Assembly (NCBI RefSeq): GCF_023100725.1
Contig: NZ_CP095501.1
Location: 930,001 to 994,000, forward strand
DNA: 64,000 nt
Source of the DNA: Arthrobacter antioxidans
Lineage (GTDB): Bacteria; Actinomycetota; Actinomycetes; Actinomycetales; Micrococcaceae
Reading direction: 5' to 3'
Numbering within the stretch: position 1 is the stretch's first letter; each line of letters begins with the position of its first letter. Positions 10,189 through 19,071 of this stretch are shown piece by piece. The notes under the pieces are model-generated. The model was not told the origin of the DNA. It saw nothing but the letters and a program-made list of their open reading frames with translations, and ran no database searches. The translations under genes and the position numbers were made by a program.

Positions 10189-11236
10189 CCCGCCCTCCCC
10201 GGCCGACCTGCCGGGGCTGCACCGCAGGGTCGCCGAGGCCCGCATCCGGCTGGGTCGGCTGACCCGTTCCGGCGGTGGCGGCATGGGACTCGTCGCCGCA
10301 CGGGTGGACCTCGCCCTGTCACGCATCAATACCGTCCGCGCGGTGCGGGTCTTCCAGCTGTACCTCCGGAGGCGTGGCCCGCTCATGGCTGCAGGCCTCG
10401 CCTACCGCCTCTTCTTCGCCATCGCGGCGCTGCTCGTGGTCGTCTTCGCCGCCCTGGGCATCGTCATCGCCGGGAACGAGGCCCTGCAGGACATCGCCGT
10501 GGACGTGCTCGACCAGGCCGTCCCCGGCCTGATCGACCAGGGGGAGGGGCAGGCCGGCCTCGTGACGCCCGACGCCCTCTTCGAGGCCACGAGTGGTCTC
10601 GGCTGGACCATCGTCATCTCCGCGGGCGTGATGGTGGTGACCTCCCTCGGCTGGATCGGTGGGATGCGCCAGGCGATGCGGGGGATCTTCGGCCTGCGCC
10701 CGGTGGCCGTGATCCCGCTGGTGCTGTGGGCCAAGGACCTCCTCACCCTGGCCCTGCTCGGGATCGTGATGCTCGTGACGACGGCGCTCGGCGTGATCGC
10801 CACCAACACCCTGGGTGCACTGCTCACCTTCCTCGACCTGGGCGGGGCCACCCAGGGGCTGACCCGGGCCGCGGGTTTCGCGGTCATGATCCTCCTGGAC
10901 ACCTTCGTGGTCGTGGTCCTGCTCCGATCCTCCTCCGCGATCACCATGCCGAAGCCGATCCTCCTGCAGGGGGCGCTCATCGCGGGCCTCGGGACCTCGG
11001 TGCTCCGCTTCTTCTCCACGCAGATCGTGGGCCTGTTCGGCAACAGCGTGATCCTGCTGTCCGTCGCGGTGGTCGTCGCCCTGTTCGTCTGGTTCTACCT
11101 GCTGAGCCAGGTGTACCTGCTCGCGACGGCGTGGTGCGCCGTGGGGACGGCCGATGCGGCGGCCGAGTCCGCGCGCCTCCATCATGCGAAGGCCGGATCG
11201 CTGCGGCAGCGGAGCCGGCGGAGGAAGCACACCTAG
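10148..11236 (+). CDS. YihY/virulence factor BrkB family membrane protein
   Basis: A 362-residue inner-membrane protein with an N-terminal cytoplasmic region of about 70 residues, the family segment RRGPLMAAGLAYRLFFAIAAL, and about six hydrophobic spans. It ends in a basic tail (RQRSRRRK). YihY/BrkB proteins were once called ribonuclease BN in error; their role is uncertain. The TTG start is supported by AGGGAGGAG about 8 nt upstream and lies inside the 2H gene. A strong bidirectional terminator follows. Confidence 0.88.
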   Translation: MARTLTAPTPPQDDPPSPADLPGLHRRVAEARIRLGRLTRSGGGGMGLVAARVDLALSRINTVRAVRVFQLYLRRRGPLMAAGLAYRLFFAIAALLVVVFAALGIVIAGNEALQDIAVDVLDQAVPGLIDQGEGQAGLVTPDALFEATSGLGWTIVISAGVMVVTSLGWIGGMRQAMRGIFGLRPVAVIPLVLWAKDLLTLALLGIVMLVTTALGVIATNTLGALLTFLDLGGATQGLTRAAGFAVMILLDTFVVVVLLRSSSAITMPKPILLQGALIAGLGTSVLRFFSTQIVGLFGNSVILLSVAVVVALFVWFYLLSQVYLLATAWCAVGTADAAAESARLHHAKAGSLRQRSRRRKHT

Positions 11237-11286
11237 ACCTGCGCGGGCGACCTCCGGCTCGGAGCCGTGCCCCCGCGGACGCAGGA

Positions 11287-11316
11287 AAGGGCGGTCCGTC
11301 GGGACGGACCGCCCTT
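11287..11316. terminator. Bidirectional terminator between yihY and sdhB
   Basis: AAGGGCGGTCCGTC (11287-11300) pairs perfectly with GACGGACCGCCCTT (11303-11316), leaving two unpaired bases. The T and A ends give short U tracts in both directions. It separates convergent yihY and sdhB. Confidence 0.85.
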
Positions 11317-11358
11317 CCACGGGCCCTGCAGCGCCGGATCGTGCCCGGCGGTGCAGGA

Positions 11359-12147
11359 TCAGATCTTGCGGGTCAGGATCGCCTGCTTGACCTCGGAGAT
11401 GGCCTTCGTGACCTGGATGCCGCGAGGGCACGCCTCGGAGCAGTTGAAGGTGGTCCGGCAGCGCCAGACGCCTTCCTTGTCATTGAGGATCTCCAGGCGC
11501 ATGTCCCCGGCGTCGTCCCGCGAGTCGAAGATGAACCGGTGGGCGTTCACGATCGCGGCGGGGCCGAAGTACTGGCCGTCGGTCCAGAACACGGGGCACG
11601 ACGACGTGCACGCCGCGCACAGGATGCACTTGGTGGTGTCGTCGTAGCGGTCGCGCTCCTCGGCGGACTGCAGGCGTTCCTTGCTGGGCTCGTGGCCCTT
11701 GCTGACGAGGAACGGCATGATCTCCCGGTAGGACTGGAAGAACGGCTCCATGTCCACGATCAGGTCCTTCTCCACGGGGAGGCCCTTGATGGGTTCCACG
11801 AGGATGGGCTTGGAGGTGTCCAGGTCCTTCAGCAGCGTCTTGCAGGCGAGGCGGTTGCGGCCGTTGATGCGCATCGCGTCCGAGCCGCACACGCCGTGGG
11901 CGCAGGAGCGGCGGAAGGACACGGAGCCGTCGTGCTCCCATTTGACCTTGTGCAGGGCGTCCAGCACGCGGTCCGTCCCGTACATGGTGAGCTGCCATTC
12001 GTCCCAGTGCGCCTCGTCGGACACCTCGGGGTTGTAGCGGCGGACCTTCAGGGTGATGTCGAACGTGGGGATCTCTCCTCCGCCGCCGACGCCGGGTGCC
12101 AGCTCGATCTTGGAGGCCGGCTCCTTCTCCATCGTTTCGGTGCTCAT
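11359..12147 (-). CDS. sdhB: Succinate dehydrogenase iron-sulfur subunit
   Basis: SdhB passes electrons from the flavoprotein to quinone in complex II on the inner face of the membrane. The 262-residue protein shows the [2Fe-2S] ligands in SCAHGVCGSD and RLAC, where Asp replaces one Cys as in many SdhB proteins. The [4Fe-4S] motif CILCAACTSSCP and the [3Fe-4S] region CRTTFNCSEACPRGI follow. The start ATG shares one base with the sdhA stop (TGATG), so translation is coupled. It is the last gene of sdhCDAB and ends at the strong terminator at 11287-11316. Confidence 0.97.
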   Translation of the reverse strand: MSTETMEKEPASKIELAPGVGGGGEIPTFDITLKVRRYNPEVSDEAHWDEWQLTMYGTDRVLDALHKVKWEHDGSVSFRRSCAHGVCGSDAMRINGRNRLACKTLLKDLDTSKPILVEPIKGLPVEKDLIVDMEPFFQSYREIMPFLVSKGHEPSKERLQSAEERDRYDDTTKCILCAACTSSCPVFWTDGQYFGPAAIVNAHRFIFDSRDDAGDMRLEILNDKEGVWRCRTTFNCSEACPRGIQVTKAISEVKQAILTRKI

Positions 12148-13925
12148 CAGTACTTACGCTCCATGGGCTGGTATCGGGTGAAGATCACCGGTTTGGTCTC
12201 GAGGCGGACGCCACTGGTCCCGGTGGCGCTGGGATCCTTGTAGGCCATGGAATGGGTCATGAAGTTCTCGTCGTCCCGTTCCGGGAAATCCTCGCGGAAG
12301 TGGCCTCCGCGGGACTCCCTGCGGTGCAGGGCCGCAGCGGTCATGACCTTCGCCATGTCCAGGAGGAACCCGAGTTCCACGGCTTCGAGCAGGTCCAGGT
12401 TGAATCTCTTGCCCTTGTCCTGCACCGTGATCCGCGTGTAGCGCTCCTCCAGCGTGTCGATGACGCGCAGGGCCTCGAGGAGGGTCTCCTCGGTGCGGAA
12501 CACCTGGACGTTGGCGTCCATGATGTCCTGCAGTTCCTTGCGGATCAGCGCGACGCGCTCCCCACCCTCCGAGCTGCGCGCCCGGTTGAGGAGCTCCTCG
12601 GTCTCGGCCGTGGGGTTCTCGGGGATCTCGACGAAGTCGGCGGTGAGGGCGTACTCGGCGGCGGCCAGGCCGGCCCGCTTCCCGAACACGTTGATGTCGA
12701 GCAGTGAGTTCGTGCCGAGGCGGTTCGAGCCGTGGACGGAGACGCAGGCCACCTCGCCGGCGGCGTACAGGCCGGGCACCACGGTGTCGTTGTCCGCGAG
12801 GACCTCGGCCTTGATGTTGGTCGGGATGCCGCCCATGGCGTAGTGCGCCGTCGGGAAGACCGGGACCGGCTCCGTGTAGGGCTCCACACCGAGGTAGGTG
12901 CGGGCGAACTCGGTGATGTCGGGCAGCTTCGCGTCGATGTGCGCGGGCTCCAGGTGCGTCAGGTCGAGGAGGACGTAGTCCTTGTTCGGACCGGCACCGC
13001 GGCCCTCGCGGACCTCGTTCGCCATGGACCGCGCCACGATGTCACGGGGCGCGAGGTCCTTGATGGTGGGTGCGTACCGTTCCATGAAGCGCTCGCCCTC
13101 CGAGTTGCGGAGGATGGCGCCCTCGCCGCGGGCGGCCTCCGAGAGGAGGATGCCCAGGCCTGCGAGGCCGGTCGGGTGGAACTGGAAGAACTCCATGTCC
13201 TCGAGGGGGATCCCGCGGCGGAATGCGATGCCCATGCCGTCACCGGTCAGGGTGTGGGCGTTCGAGGTGGTCTTGTAGACCTTGCCGACGCCGCCCGAGG
13301 CGAAGACGACGGACTTCGCCTGGAAGATGTGCAGCTCTCCCGAGGCGAGATCGTAGGAGACGACGCCGGCGACGCGCTTCTCGATGCGCGTCACGCCGTC
13401 CACCGTGACTTCCTGGTCCACCATCAGGAGGTCCAGGACGTAGTACTCGTTGTAGAACTCGACGTTGTGCTTGACGCAGTTCTGGTAGAGCGTCTGGAGG
13501 ATCATGTGCCCCGTGCGGTCGGCCGCGTAGCAGGAGCGTCGGACGGGCGCCTTGCCGTGGTCGCGGGTGTGGCCGCCGAAGCGCCTCTGGTCGATGCGCC
13601 CCTCGGGCGTCCGGTTGAACGGCAGGCCCATCTTCTCGAGGTCGAGGACGGCCTCGATGGCCTCCTTCGCCATGACCTCGGCGGCGTCCTGGTCGACCAG
13701 GTAGTCGCCGCCCTTGACGGTGTCGAACGTGTGCCACTCCCAGTTGTCCTCTTCGACGTTGGCGAGGGCCGCACACATGCCGCCCTGCGCGGCTCCGGTG
13801 TGGGAGCGGGTGGGGTAGAGCTTCGTCAGGACGGCGGTGCGGGCGCGCTGGCCGGACTCGATGGCCGCGCGCATTCCTGCGCCGCCCGCGCCGACGATGA
13901 CGACGTCGTACTTGTGGACCTGCAT
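12147..13925 (-). CDS. sdhA: Succinate dehydrogenase flavoprotein subunit
   Basis: SdhA oxidises succinate to fumarate through covalent FAD. The 592-residue protein has the dinucleotide motif VIVGAGGAGMRAA, the FAD-attachment His in RSHTGAAQGG, the dicarboxylate site FQFHPTG and the catalytic region RFGGHTRDHGKAPVRRSC. The ATG at 13925 is chosen because the protein then begins MQVHKYDVVIVGAG; 21 further upstream codons are open but unlike the family. AAAGAG precedes the start. It lies 90 nt after sdhD in sdhCDAB. Confidence 0.97.
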   Translation of the reverse strand: MQVHKYDVVIVGAGGAGMRAAIESGQRARTAVLTKLYPTRSHTGAAQGGMCAALANVEEDNWEWHTFDTVKGGDYLVDQDAAEVMAKEAIEAVLDLEKMGLPFNRTPEGRIDQRRFGGHTRDHGKAPVRRSCYAADRTGHMILQTLYQNCVKHNVEFYNEYYVLDLLMVDQEVTVDGVTRIEKRVAGVVSYDLASGELHIFQAKSVVFASGGVGKVYKTTSNAHTLTGDGMGIAFRRGIPLEDMEFFQFHPTGLAGLGILLSEAARGEGAILRNSEGERFMERYAPTIKDLAPRDIVARSMANEVREGRGAGPNKDYVLLDLTHLEPAHIDAKLPDITEFARTYLGVEPYTEPVPVFPTAHYAMGGIPTNIKAEVLADNDTVVPGLYAAGEVACVSVHGSNRLGTNSLLDINVFGKRAGLAAAEYALTADFVEIPENPTAETEELLNRARSSEGGERVALIRKELQDIMDANVQVFRTEETLLEALRVIDTLEERYTRITVQDKGKRFNLDLLEAVELGFLLDMAKVMTAAALHRRESRGGHFREDFPERDDENFMTHSMAYKDPSATGTSGVRLETKPVIFTRYQPMERKY

Positions 13926-14015
13926 GCTGGTCGCTCTTTCTGTTGAAACCGTTGTGGCTGCATGAGTGCGGCCCGGTGGGCCCGTCATGCGGGAGGTGCC
14001 GGCCTGCGGCGGGTG

Positions 14016-14483
14016 TTACGGGGCGGGGCAGTAGTCCGCGACGTGGGCCACCCCGTTGATGACGGGGCAGGGATCGAAGGTGAAGATCACGAGCGTGCCG
14101 AGGACCACGATGACGACGGTCGACGTGTACAGGACACCCTTCAGCCACATGCGCGTGCTGTTCTTCTCCGCGTAGTCGTTGATGATCACCCGGATGCCGT
14201 TGGTGCCGTGGAGCATGGCCAGCCACAGCATGGTCAGGTCCCAGATCTGCCAGATGGGGCTGGCCCACTTCCCGGCGACGAAACCGAAGTCGATGCCGCT
14301 GATGCCGTCACCCGCGACAAGGTTCACGTAGAGGTGCACGAAGATCAGCACCACCAGGATGGCCCCCGAGATGCGCATGAACAGCCAGGCGATCATCTCG
14401 AAGTTGCCGCGCGAGCCGGGGGTGCGGGAGTAGCCCGGGGACACCCGACCGGAGCGGGGGGTTTCAATGGTTGGCGTAGCCAT
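14016..14483 (-). CDS. sdhD: Succinate dehydrogenase membrane anchor subunit
   Basis: A 155-residue hydrophobic anchor of complex II with three membrane spans. The first contains FMRISGAILVVLIFVHLYVN. The second has LWLAMLHGTNGIRVIINDY, where the His is the expected heme ligand and the Asp-Tyr pair lies at the quinone site. A Thr/Pro/Gly-rich N-terminus of about 25 residues precedes the spans. It starts 6 nt after sdhC and so is in the same transcript. Confidence 0.93.
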   Translation of the reverse strand: MATPTIETPRSGRVSPGYSRTPGSRGNFEMIAWLFMRISGAILVVLIFVHLYVNLVAGDGISGIDFGFVAGKWASPIWQIWDLTMLWLAMLHGTNGIRVIINDYAEKNSTRMWLKGVLYTSTVVIVVLGTLVIFTFDPCPVINGVAHVADYCPAP

Positions 14484-14489
14484 GGGGAC

Positions 14490-14873
14490 CTAACCTCCGA
14501 AGACGTGCGAGAGATGGCGGATCGAGAAGGCGATCATGACGACCGCCCAGAGGCCGACGACGCTCCAGAGCATCTGGCGGTGGTACTTGGGGCCCTTCTT
14601 CCAGAAGTCCACGAGGATGACGCGGATGCCGTTGAAGGCGTGGAAGACGATCGCGGCGACGAGGCCGAGCTCTCCGAGACCCATGATCGGGTTCTTGTAG
14701 GAGGCGATGACGGCGTCGTACGCCTCGGGGGAGACCCGCACGAGCGAGGTGTCCAGGACGTGGACGAGGAGGAAGAAGAAAATCACGACCCCGGTGATGC
14801 GGTGGGCCACCCAGGACCATTGGCCTTCCCGGCCACGGTAGAGGGTGCCCGTTGGTGACAGTGTCTTCGGCAT
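14490..14873 (-). CDS. sdhC: Succinate dehydrogenase cytochrome b556 subunit
   Basis: A 127-residue anchor subunit with three spans. SWVAHRITG at the first span carries the Ser and Arg of the quinone site, and IVFHAFNGIR in the second has the heme-ligand His. The start is the ATG at 14873, preceded by GGGAGGT; the open frame reaches 38 codons further but contains the promoter and leader. It is the first gene of sdhCDAB. Confidence 0.94.
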   Translation of the reverse strand: MPKTLSPTGTLYRGREGQWSWVAHRITGVVIFFFLLVHVLDTSLVRVSPEAYDAVIASYKNPIMGLGELGLVAAIVFHAFNGIRVILVDFWKKGPKYHRQMLWSVVGLWAVVMIAFSIRHLSHVFGG

Positions 14874-14958
14874 TGAATTGACCTCCCTGCATCGCGAGGG
14901 CGTTAGCGCGATATACGCAGGGATTACGCCGGTGCGACAGCACTCTTCAGATAAGAAT

Positions 14959-14987
14959 AATCTAGGCCGGTGACATTCCCGGTTCAA
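14959..14987 (-). promoter_or_regulatory. Promoter of the sdhCDAB operon
   Basis: Minus strand: -35 TTGAAC (14987-14982), a 17-nt spacer, and -10 TAGATT (14964-14959). Predicted start about 14952, giving a leader of about 79 nt. This is the best sigma-70-like promoter in the window. The region is AT-rich relative to its surroundings. Confidence 0.7.
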
Positions 14988-15097
14988 TTTAGGGGCCCCT
15001 CACCTGTGACCTCCCTAACACCGGCACCGGCAGGGGCCCGCTGCCGGTCCCGGGTGGAGGGAGCCCGGCCCGGCATGCGTCGGTTACCGTGGAACGG

Positions 15098-16252
15098 ATG
15101 AGTACCGAGAGGGCGGTTGCCCACACCCCTGACACCGAGCCCGCGGACGATGCTCTCGCGCGCTTCCACGGCGTGATCCCCGCGGGAGGCACCGGCACGC
15201 GGCTGTGGCCGCTCTCGCGAGCGGCCGCACCCAAGTTCCTGCACGACCTCACCGGGTCCGGCAGCACGCTGATCCGTGCCACCTACGACCGCCTCCGTCC
15301 GCTCTGCGACGGCCGGATCATGGTCGTCACCGGTATCGTCCACCGACGCGCGGTGCTCGAGCAGCTGCCGGAGATCGAGGACCTGAACCTCGTCCTCGAA
15401 TCGGAGCCGAAGGATTCCGGGGCGGCGATCGGGCTCGCCGCCGCCATCCTCCACCGGAGGGACCCGCGCATCATCATGGGGTCCTTCGCCGCCGACCAGG
15501 TGATCTCGCCGGTCGACGTCTTCCAGGACGCGGTCCGCGAGGCCATCCAGACGGCCGCCCGCGGCTTCATCGTCACCATCGGCATCAAACCGACCCACGC
15601 GTCGACAGGCTTCGGGTACATCCGCGCCGGCGAGCCCCTCGCCGTGGACGGGGCGCCGAGCGCGCACGCCGTCATCGAGTTCGTGGAGAAGCCGTCGCAG
15701 GACGTCGCCGACGGGTACATCGAGAGCGGCAACTACTCCTGGAACGCCGGCATGTTCGTGGCGCCGGTGGACCTCATGCTCAAGCACCTGTCCGCCAACG
15801 AGCCCGAGCTCTACGCGGGCCTCACCGAGATCGCGGAGGCCTGGGACACCCCCCGCCGCGTCGAGGTGGCCCGCCGTATCTGGCCGACGCTGCCGAAGAT
15901 CGCCATCGACTACGCCGTCGCGGAGCCCGCCGCCGCCGCGGGCGACGTCGCCATGATCCCGGGCGAGTTCAGCTGGGACGACGTGGGCGACTTCGCGGCC
16001 ATCGGCCGGCTGAACCCGGCCGAGGAGAACAGCGAGCTCACGGTGATGGGAGAGGGCGCGCGCGTCTTCTCGGAGAACGCCTCGGGCATCGTCGTGTCGG
16101 ACACGAAGCGGGTCATCGCGCTCATCGGGATCGACGACGTCGTCATCGTGGACACCCCCGACGCCCTGCTCGTCACCACCAAGGAGCACGCCCAGGAGGT
16201 CAAGACCGCCGTCGAGAGGCTCCGCGCCAGCGGCGACACCGACGTGCTCTAG
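15098..16252 (+). CDS. manC: Mannose-1-phosphate guanylyltransferase
   Basis: This enzyme makes GDP-mannose from GTP and mannose-1-phosphate for glycan and glycolipid synthesis. The 384-residue protein has the nucleotidyltransferase signature IPAGGTGTRLWPLSR, FVEKP and NAGMFVAP, and no C-terminal isomerase domain. The ATG at 15098 is chosen because TACCGT lies 7 nt upstream, the spacing of leaderless genes here; the GTG three codons earlier overlaps that box. It is divergent from sdhC across a 224-nt gap that holds the sdh promoter. Confidence 0.9.
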   Translation: MSTERAVAHTPDTEPADDALARFHGVIPAGGTGTRLWPLSRAAAPKFLHDLTGSGSTLIRATYDRLRPLCDGRIMVVTGIVHRRAVLEQLPEIEDLNLVLESEPKDSGAAIGLAAAILHRRDPRIIMGSFAADQVISPVDVFQDAVREAIQTAARGFIVTIGIKPTHASTGFGYIRAGEPLAVDGAPSAHAVIEFVEKPSQDVADGYIESGNYSWNAGMFVAPVDLMLKHLSANEPELYAGLTEIAEAWDTPRRVEVARRIWPTLPKIAIDYAVAEPAAAAGDVAMIPGEFSWDDVGDFAAIGRLNPAEENSELTVMGEGARVFSENASGIVVSDTKRVIALIGIDDVVIVDTPDALLVTTKEHAQEVKTAVERLRASGDTDVL

Positions 16253-16329
16253 GAGGGCAAGCGAACAGGGGCCGAGGCACGGGAGCAAGGAAATGCCGCC
16301 TGCGGGCCGCCGGTCGGTAGGCTGAGGAC

Positions 16330-17535
16330 GTGGAAACGTTCAGCGCCCAGAGCCCTCCTGCCTCACGGGCGGGTGTATCCCTCTCCCTGTTGCTCGATGA
16401 GCTGACCGGTATCCGGCGTGACATCCACCGCAACCCCGAGCTCTCCTTCAAGGAACACCGCACCACGGACCTGCTCGTCGCGCGGCTCCGGCAGGCCGGG
16501 CTCGTCCCGCAGCGGCTGGTGGGCACCGGCGTCTTCGTCGACGTCGGCGAGGGTCCGCTCCGCCTCGGTCTGCGGGCGGACATCGACGCCCTGCCGATCA
16601 TCGAGGAGACGGGCCTGACCTACGCCTCGGCCTCCACCGGGGTGACGCACGCCTGCGGCCACGACATCCACACGACGGTGATGCTCGGCGTCGCCCTCGT
16701 CCTCGCCGACCTCGACCGCGAGGAGCCCCTGCCCGGCAGGGTGCGGATCATCTTCCAGCCCGCCGAGGAGATGATGCCCGGCGGCGCGCTCGACGTCATC
16801 GACCAGGGAGTGCTCACCGGCCTGCCGCGGATCCTCGCCCTGCACTGCGACCCGAGGATCGACGTCGGCCTGGTCGGCACGCGCATCGGCGCCATCACGT
16901 CGGCGTCCGACACCATCCGCGTCGAGCTCAGCGGTCGCGGCGGCCACACCTCACGCCCGCACCTCACCGAGGACCTCGTGTTCGCGCTGGCGTCCATCGC
17001 CGTGAACGTCCCGGCCGTGCTCTCCCGCCGGATCGACGTGCGCAGCTCGGTCTCCCTCGTCTGGGGACAGATCCACGCCGGGTCCGCCCCCAACGCCATC
17101 CCGGCGCACGGCTACATGTCGGGTACGCTCCGCTGCCTCGACGCCGATGCCTGGAAGGCCGCCGGTGAGCTGCTCGACCGCGCCGTCCGCGAGGTCGCGG
17201 CGCCGTTCGGGGTGACCGTGAAGCTGGAGCACACGCGCGGCGTGCCGCCCGTGGTGAACCAGGAGGCGGAGACCGGCCTGCTCGAGGCCGCCGCCCGCGC
17301 CGAACTCGGCCCGGGCGCCGTGGTCCTGACGCCGCAGTCCATGGGGGGCGAGGACTTCGCCTGGATGACCCAGGAGGTGCCAGGTGCCATGATGCGGCTC
17401 GGGACGCGCACGCCCGGCGGGGAGACCTACGACCTTCACCGCGGCGACTACAGGCCGGACGAGCGGGCCATCGGCTACGGCATCCGTGTCATGACCGCCG
17501 CAGCCCTCCGGGCCGTGGCCGGCGCCGACGCCTAG
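16330..17535 (+). CDS. M20 family amidohydrolase
   Basis: A 401-residue zinc peptidase-fold hydrolase of the M20D group (IAA-amino acid hydrolase / hippurate hydrolase type). It shows the start motif LDELTGIRRDIHRNPELSFKEH, the metal-binding THACGHDIHTT, FQPAEEMMPGG with its catalytic Glu, and the C-terminal MGGEDFAWM. The dimerisation domain region GRGGHTSRPH is present. Such enzymes cleave N-acyl or amidated amino acids; the substrate here is unknown. The GTG follows TAGGCT (16318-16323) by 6 nt, so it is probably leaderless. Confidence 0.88.
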   Translation: METFSAQSPPASRAGVSLSLLLDELTGIRRDIHRNPELSFKEHRTTDLLVARLRQAGLVPQRLVGTGVFVDVGEGPLRLGLRADIDALPIIEETGLTYASASTGVTHACGHDIHTTVMLGVALVLADLDREEPLPGRVRIIFQPAEEMMPGGALDVIDQGVLTGLPRILALHCDPRIDVGLVGTRIGAITSASDTIRVELSGRGGHTSRPHLTEDLVFALASIAVNVPAVLSRRIDVRSSVSLVWGQIHAGSAPNAIPAHGYMSGTLRCLDADAWKAAGELLDRAVREVAAPFGVTVKLEHTRGVPPVVNQEAETGLLEAAARAELGPGAVVLTPQSMGGEDFAWMTQEVPGAMMRLGTRTPGGETYDLHRGDYRPDERAIGYGIRVMTAAALRAVAGADA

Positions 17536-17785
17536 CGGCCGGCCGGGCGCCGCCGGGACGGGTGCTCAGCCCCCTGTGCATAACGAAACCCGAACGATCG
17601 GCGCCCGCGATGTGCCCGTGTAGTGTTCCCCGTCACTTGGCCCTTAGGATGTTCGCATACGTGCTGCACCGACGGTGTCGCGGCGCCACGGTCTTCCAGT
17701 GACAACAGAGCCCCGGATCAATCGTGACCGGGATGGACACTCGCTGGAGTTCCTTCCCGTGGCGCATTTCTCTCCTGGAGGCATT

Positions 17786-18898
17786 TTGAAGAACTCACTG
17801 CGCAAAATTTCGCGCGGCACCGGCCTGTCCGCGGCCGTTCTCGGCGTATCGGCCCTCGTCCTCTCCGGCTGCGGGGCACCGCCGGCCGAGGAGTCGTCGG
17901 CCGGCGGCGCGAGCGCCGAGGCGAATTCCGACTACCTCGGCTGCATCGTCTCCGACTCCGGTGGATTCGACGACCGCTCGTTCAACCAGTCCAGCTACGA
18001 GGGTCTGAAGAAGGCCGAAGCGGACCTCGGCATCCAGATCAACCAGGCGGAGTCGCAGGCGGAGACTGATTTCGGTCCCAACGTCGACAGCATGGTCCAG
18101 GCGGGCTGCAACCTCACCGTCACCGTGGGCTTCCTGCTCGCCGACACCACCAAGGCCGCCGCCGAGCAGAACACCGAGGCCAATTTCGCGATCGTCGACG
18201 ACAACTCGATCGACCTGCCGAACGTCAAGCCGATCATCTACGACACGGCGCAGGCCGCGTTCCTGGCCGGCTACGCGGCGGCCGCGACGAGCGAGACCGG
18301 CAAGGTGGCCACCTTCGGCGGCATCAACATCCCGACCGTGACCATCTTCATGGACGGCTTCGCCGACGGCGTCACCTACTTCAACGAGGAGACCGGCGGC
18401 GACGTCCAGCTCCTCGGCTGGGACAAGGAGAGCCAGAACGGCACCTTCGTGGGCAACTTCGAGGACCAGGCCGCGGGCAAGACCAACACCCAGAACTTCA
18501 TCAACGAAGGCGCGGACATCATCATGCCCGTCGCCGGTCCGGTCGGTTCGGGCACGCTCGACGCCGTCATCGAGGCCAACGCGGGCGGCAAGGACGTCAA
18601 GGCCATCTGGGTCGACTCCGACGGCTACGAGACCGCGGGCAAGGGCGAGGAGTTCATCCTCACCTCGGTCATGAAGCTCATGGGCGACGCCGTCGAGGAC
18701 GTCATCAGCACCGACGTCGAGGGCAACTTCGACAACACCCCGTACGTGGGCACCCTGGAGAACGGTGGCGTGGCACTGGCGCCGTTCCACGACCAGGAGG
18801 CCAACGTCCCCGCCGACCTGCAGGCGACGCTCGACGGGCTGAAGGAGCAGATCGTCTCGGGCGAGATCACGGTCGATTCGGCCGCCAGCCCGAAGTAG
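17786..18898 (+). CDS. BMP family nucleoside-binding lipoprotein
   Basis: The substrate-binding component of a nucleoside ABC importer (BmpA/PnrA type). The 370-residue protein has a lipoprotein signal with lipobox LVLSGCGAP, and the family segments VSDSGGFDDRSFNQSSYEG, TVGFLLAD and IWVDSDGYET. The start is a TTG at 17786 preceded by TGGAGG at normal spacing; the open frame runs further upstream without a signal-like start. TAGTGT at 17621-17626 is a possible -10. A terminator follows, then the ATPase and two permeases, and then nucleoside-degrading enzymes, which supports nucleosides as the ligand. Confidence 0.9.
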   Translation: MKNSLRKISRGTGLSAAVLGVSALVLSGCGAPPAEESSAGGASAEANSDYLGCIVSDSGGFDDRSFNQSSYEGLKKAEADLGIQINQAESQAETDFGPNVDSMVQAGCNLTVTVGFLLADTTKAAAEQNTEANFAIVDDNSIDLPNVKPIIYDTAQAAFLAGYAAAATSETGKVATFGGINIPTVTIFMDGFADGVTYFNEETGGDVQLLGWDKESQNGTFVGNFEDQAAGKTNTQNFINEGADIIMPVAGPVGSGTLDAVIEANAGGKDVKAIWVDSDGYETAGKGEEFILTSVMKLMGDAVEDVISTDVEGNFDNTPYVGTLENGGVALAPFHDQEANVPADLQATLDGLKEQIVSGEITVDSAASPK

Positions 18899-18915
18899 CA
18901 CGGCAACGCACCAGG

Positions 18916-18955
18916 ACCGCCTTCCTCCCGCGGGTAACGCCGGGAGGAAGGCGGT
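18916..18955 (+). terminator. Intra-operon terminator after the BMP gene
   Basis: ACCGCCTTCCTCCCG (18916-18930) pairs with CGGGAGGAAGGCGGT (18941-18955), with a 10-nt loop and T-rich sequence after it. It lies between the binding protein and its ATPase, so it probably lets the lipoprotein be made in excess. Confidence 0.8.
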
Positions 18956-19071
18956 TTGCGTTTGACGCCGGTCGGTGCACCGATGCCCCGCCCGGTATCC
19001 TTCACGTGGCTTCCGCTCGATCCAGCGACGAGCCAGGACACGACAAGAGAACAGAACAGGTTGGATGAGTT

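Noticed and set aside
17733..17789. 18-codon frame ending on the BMP start (TTGA)
   Set aside because: No ribosome site or nearby -10, and such overlaps are common by chance where stop codons are rare.
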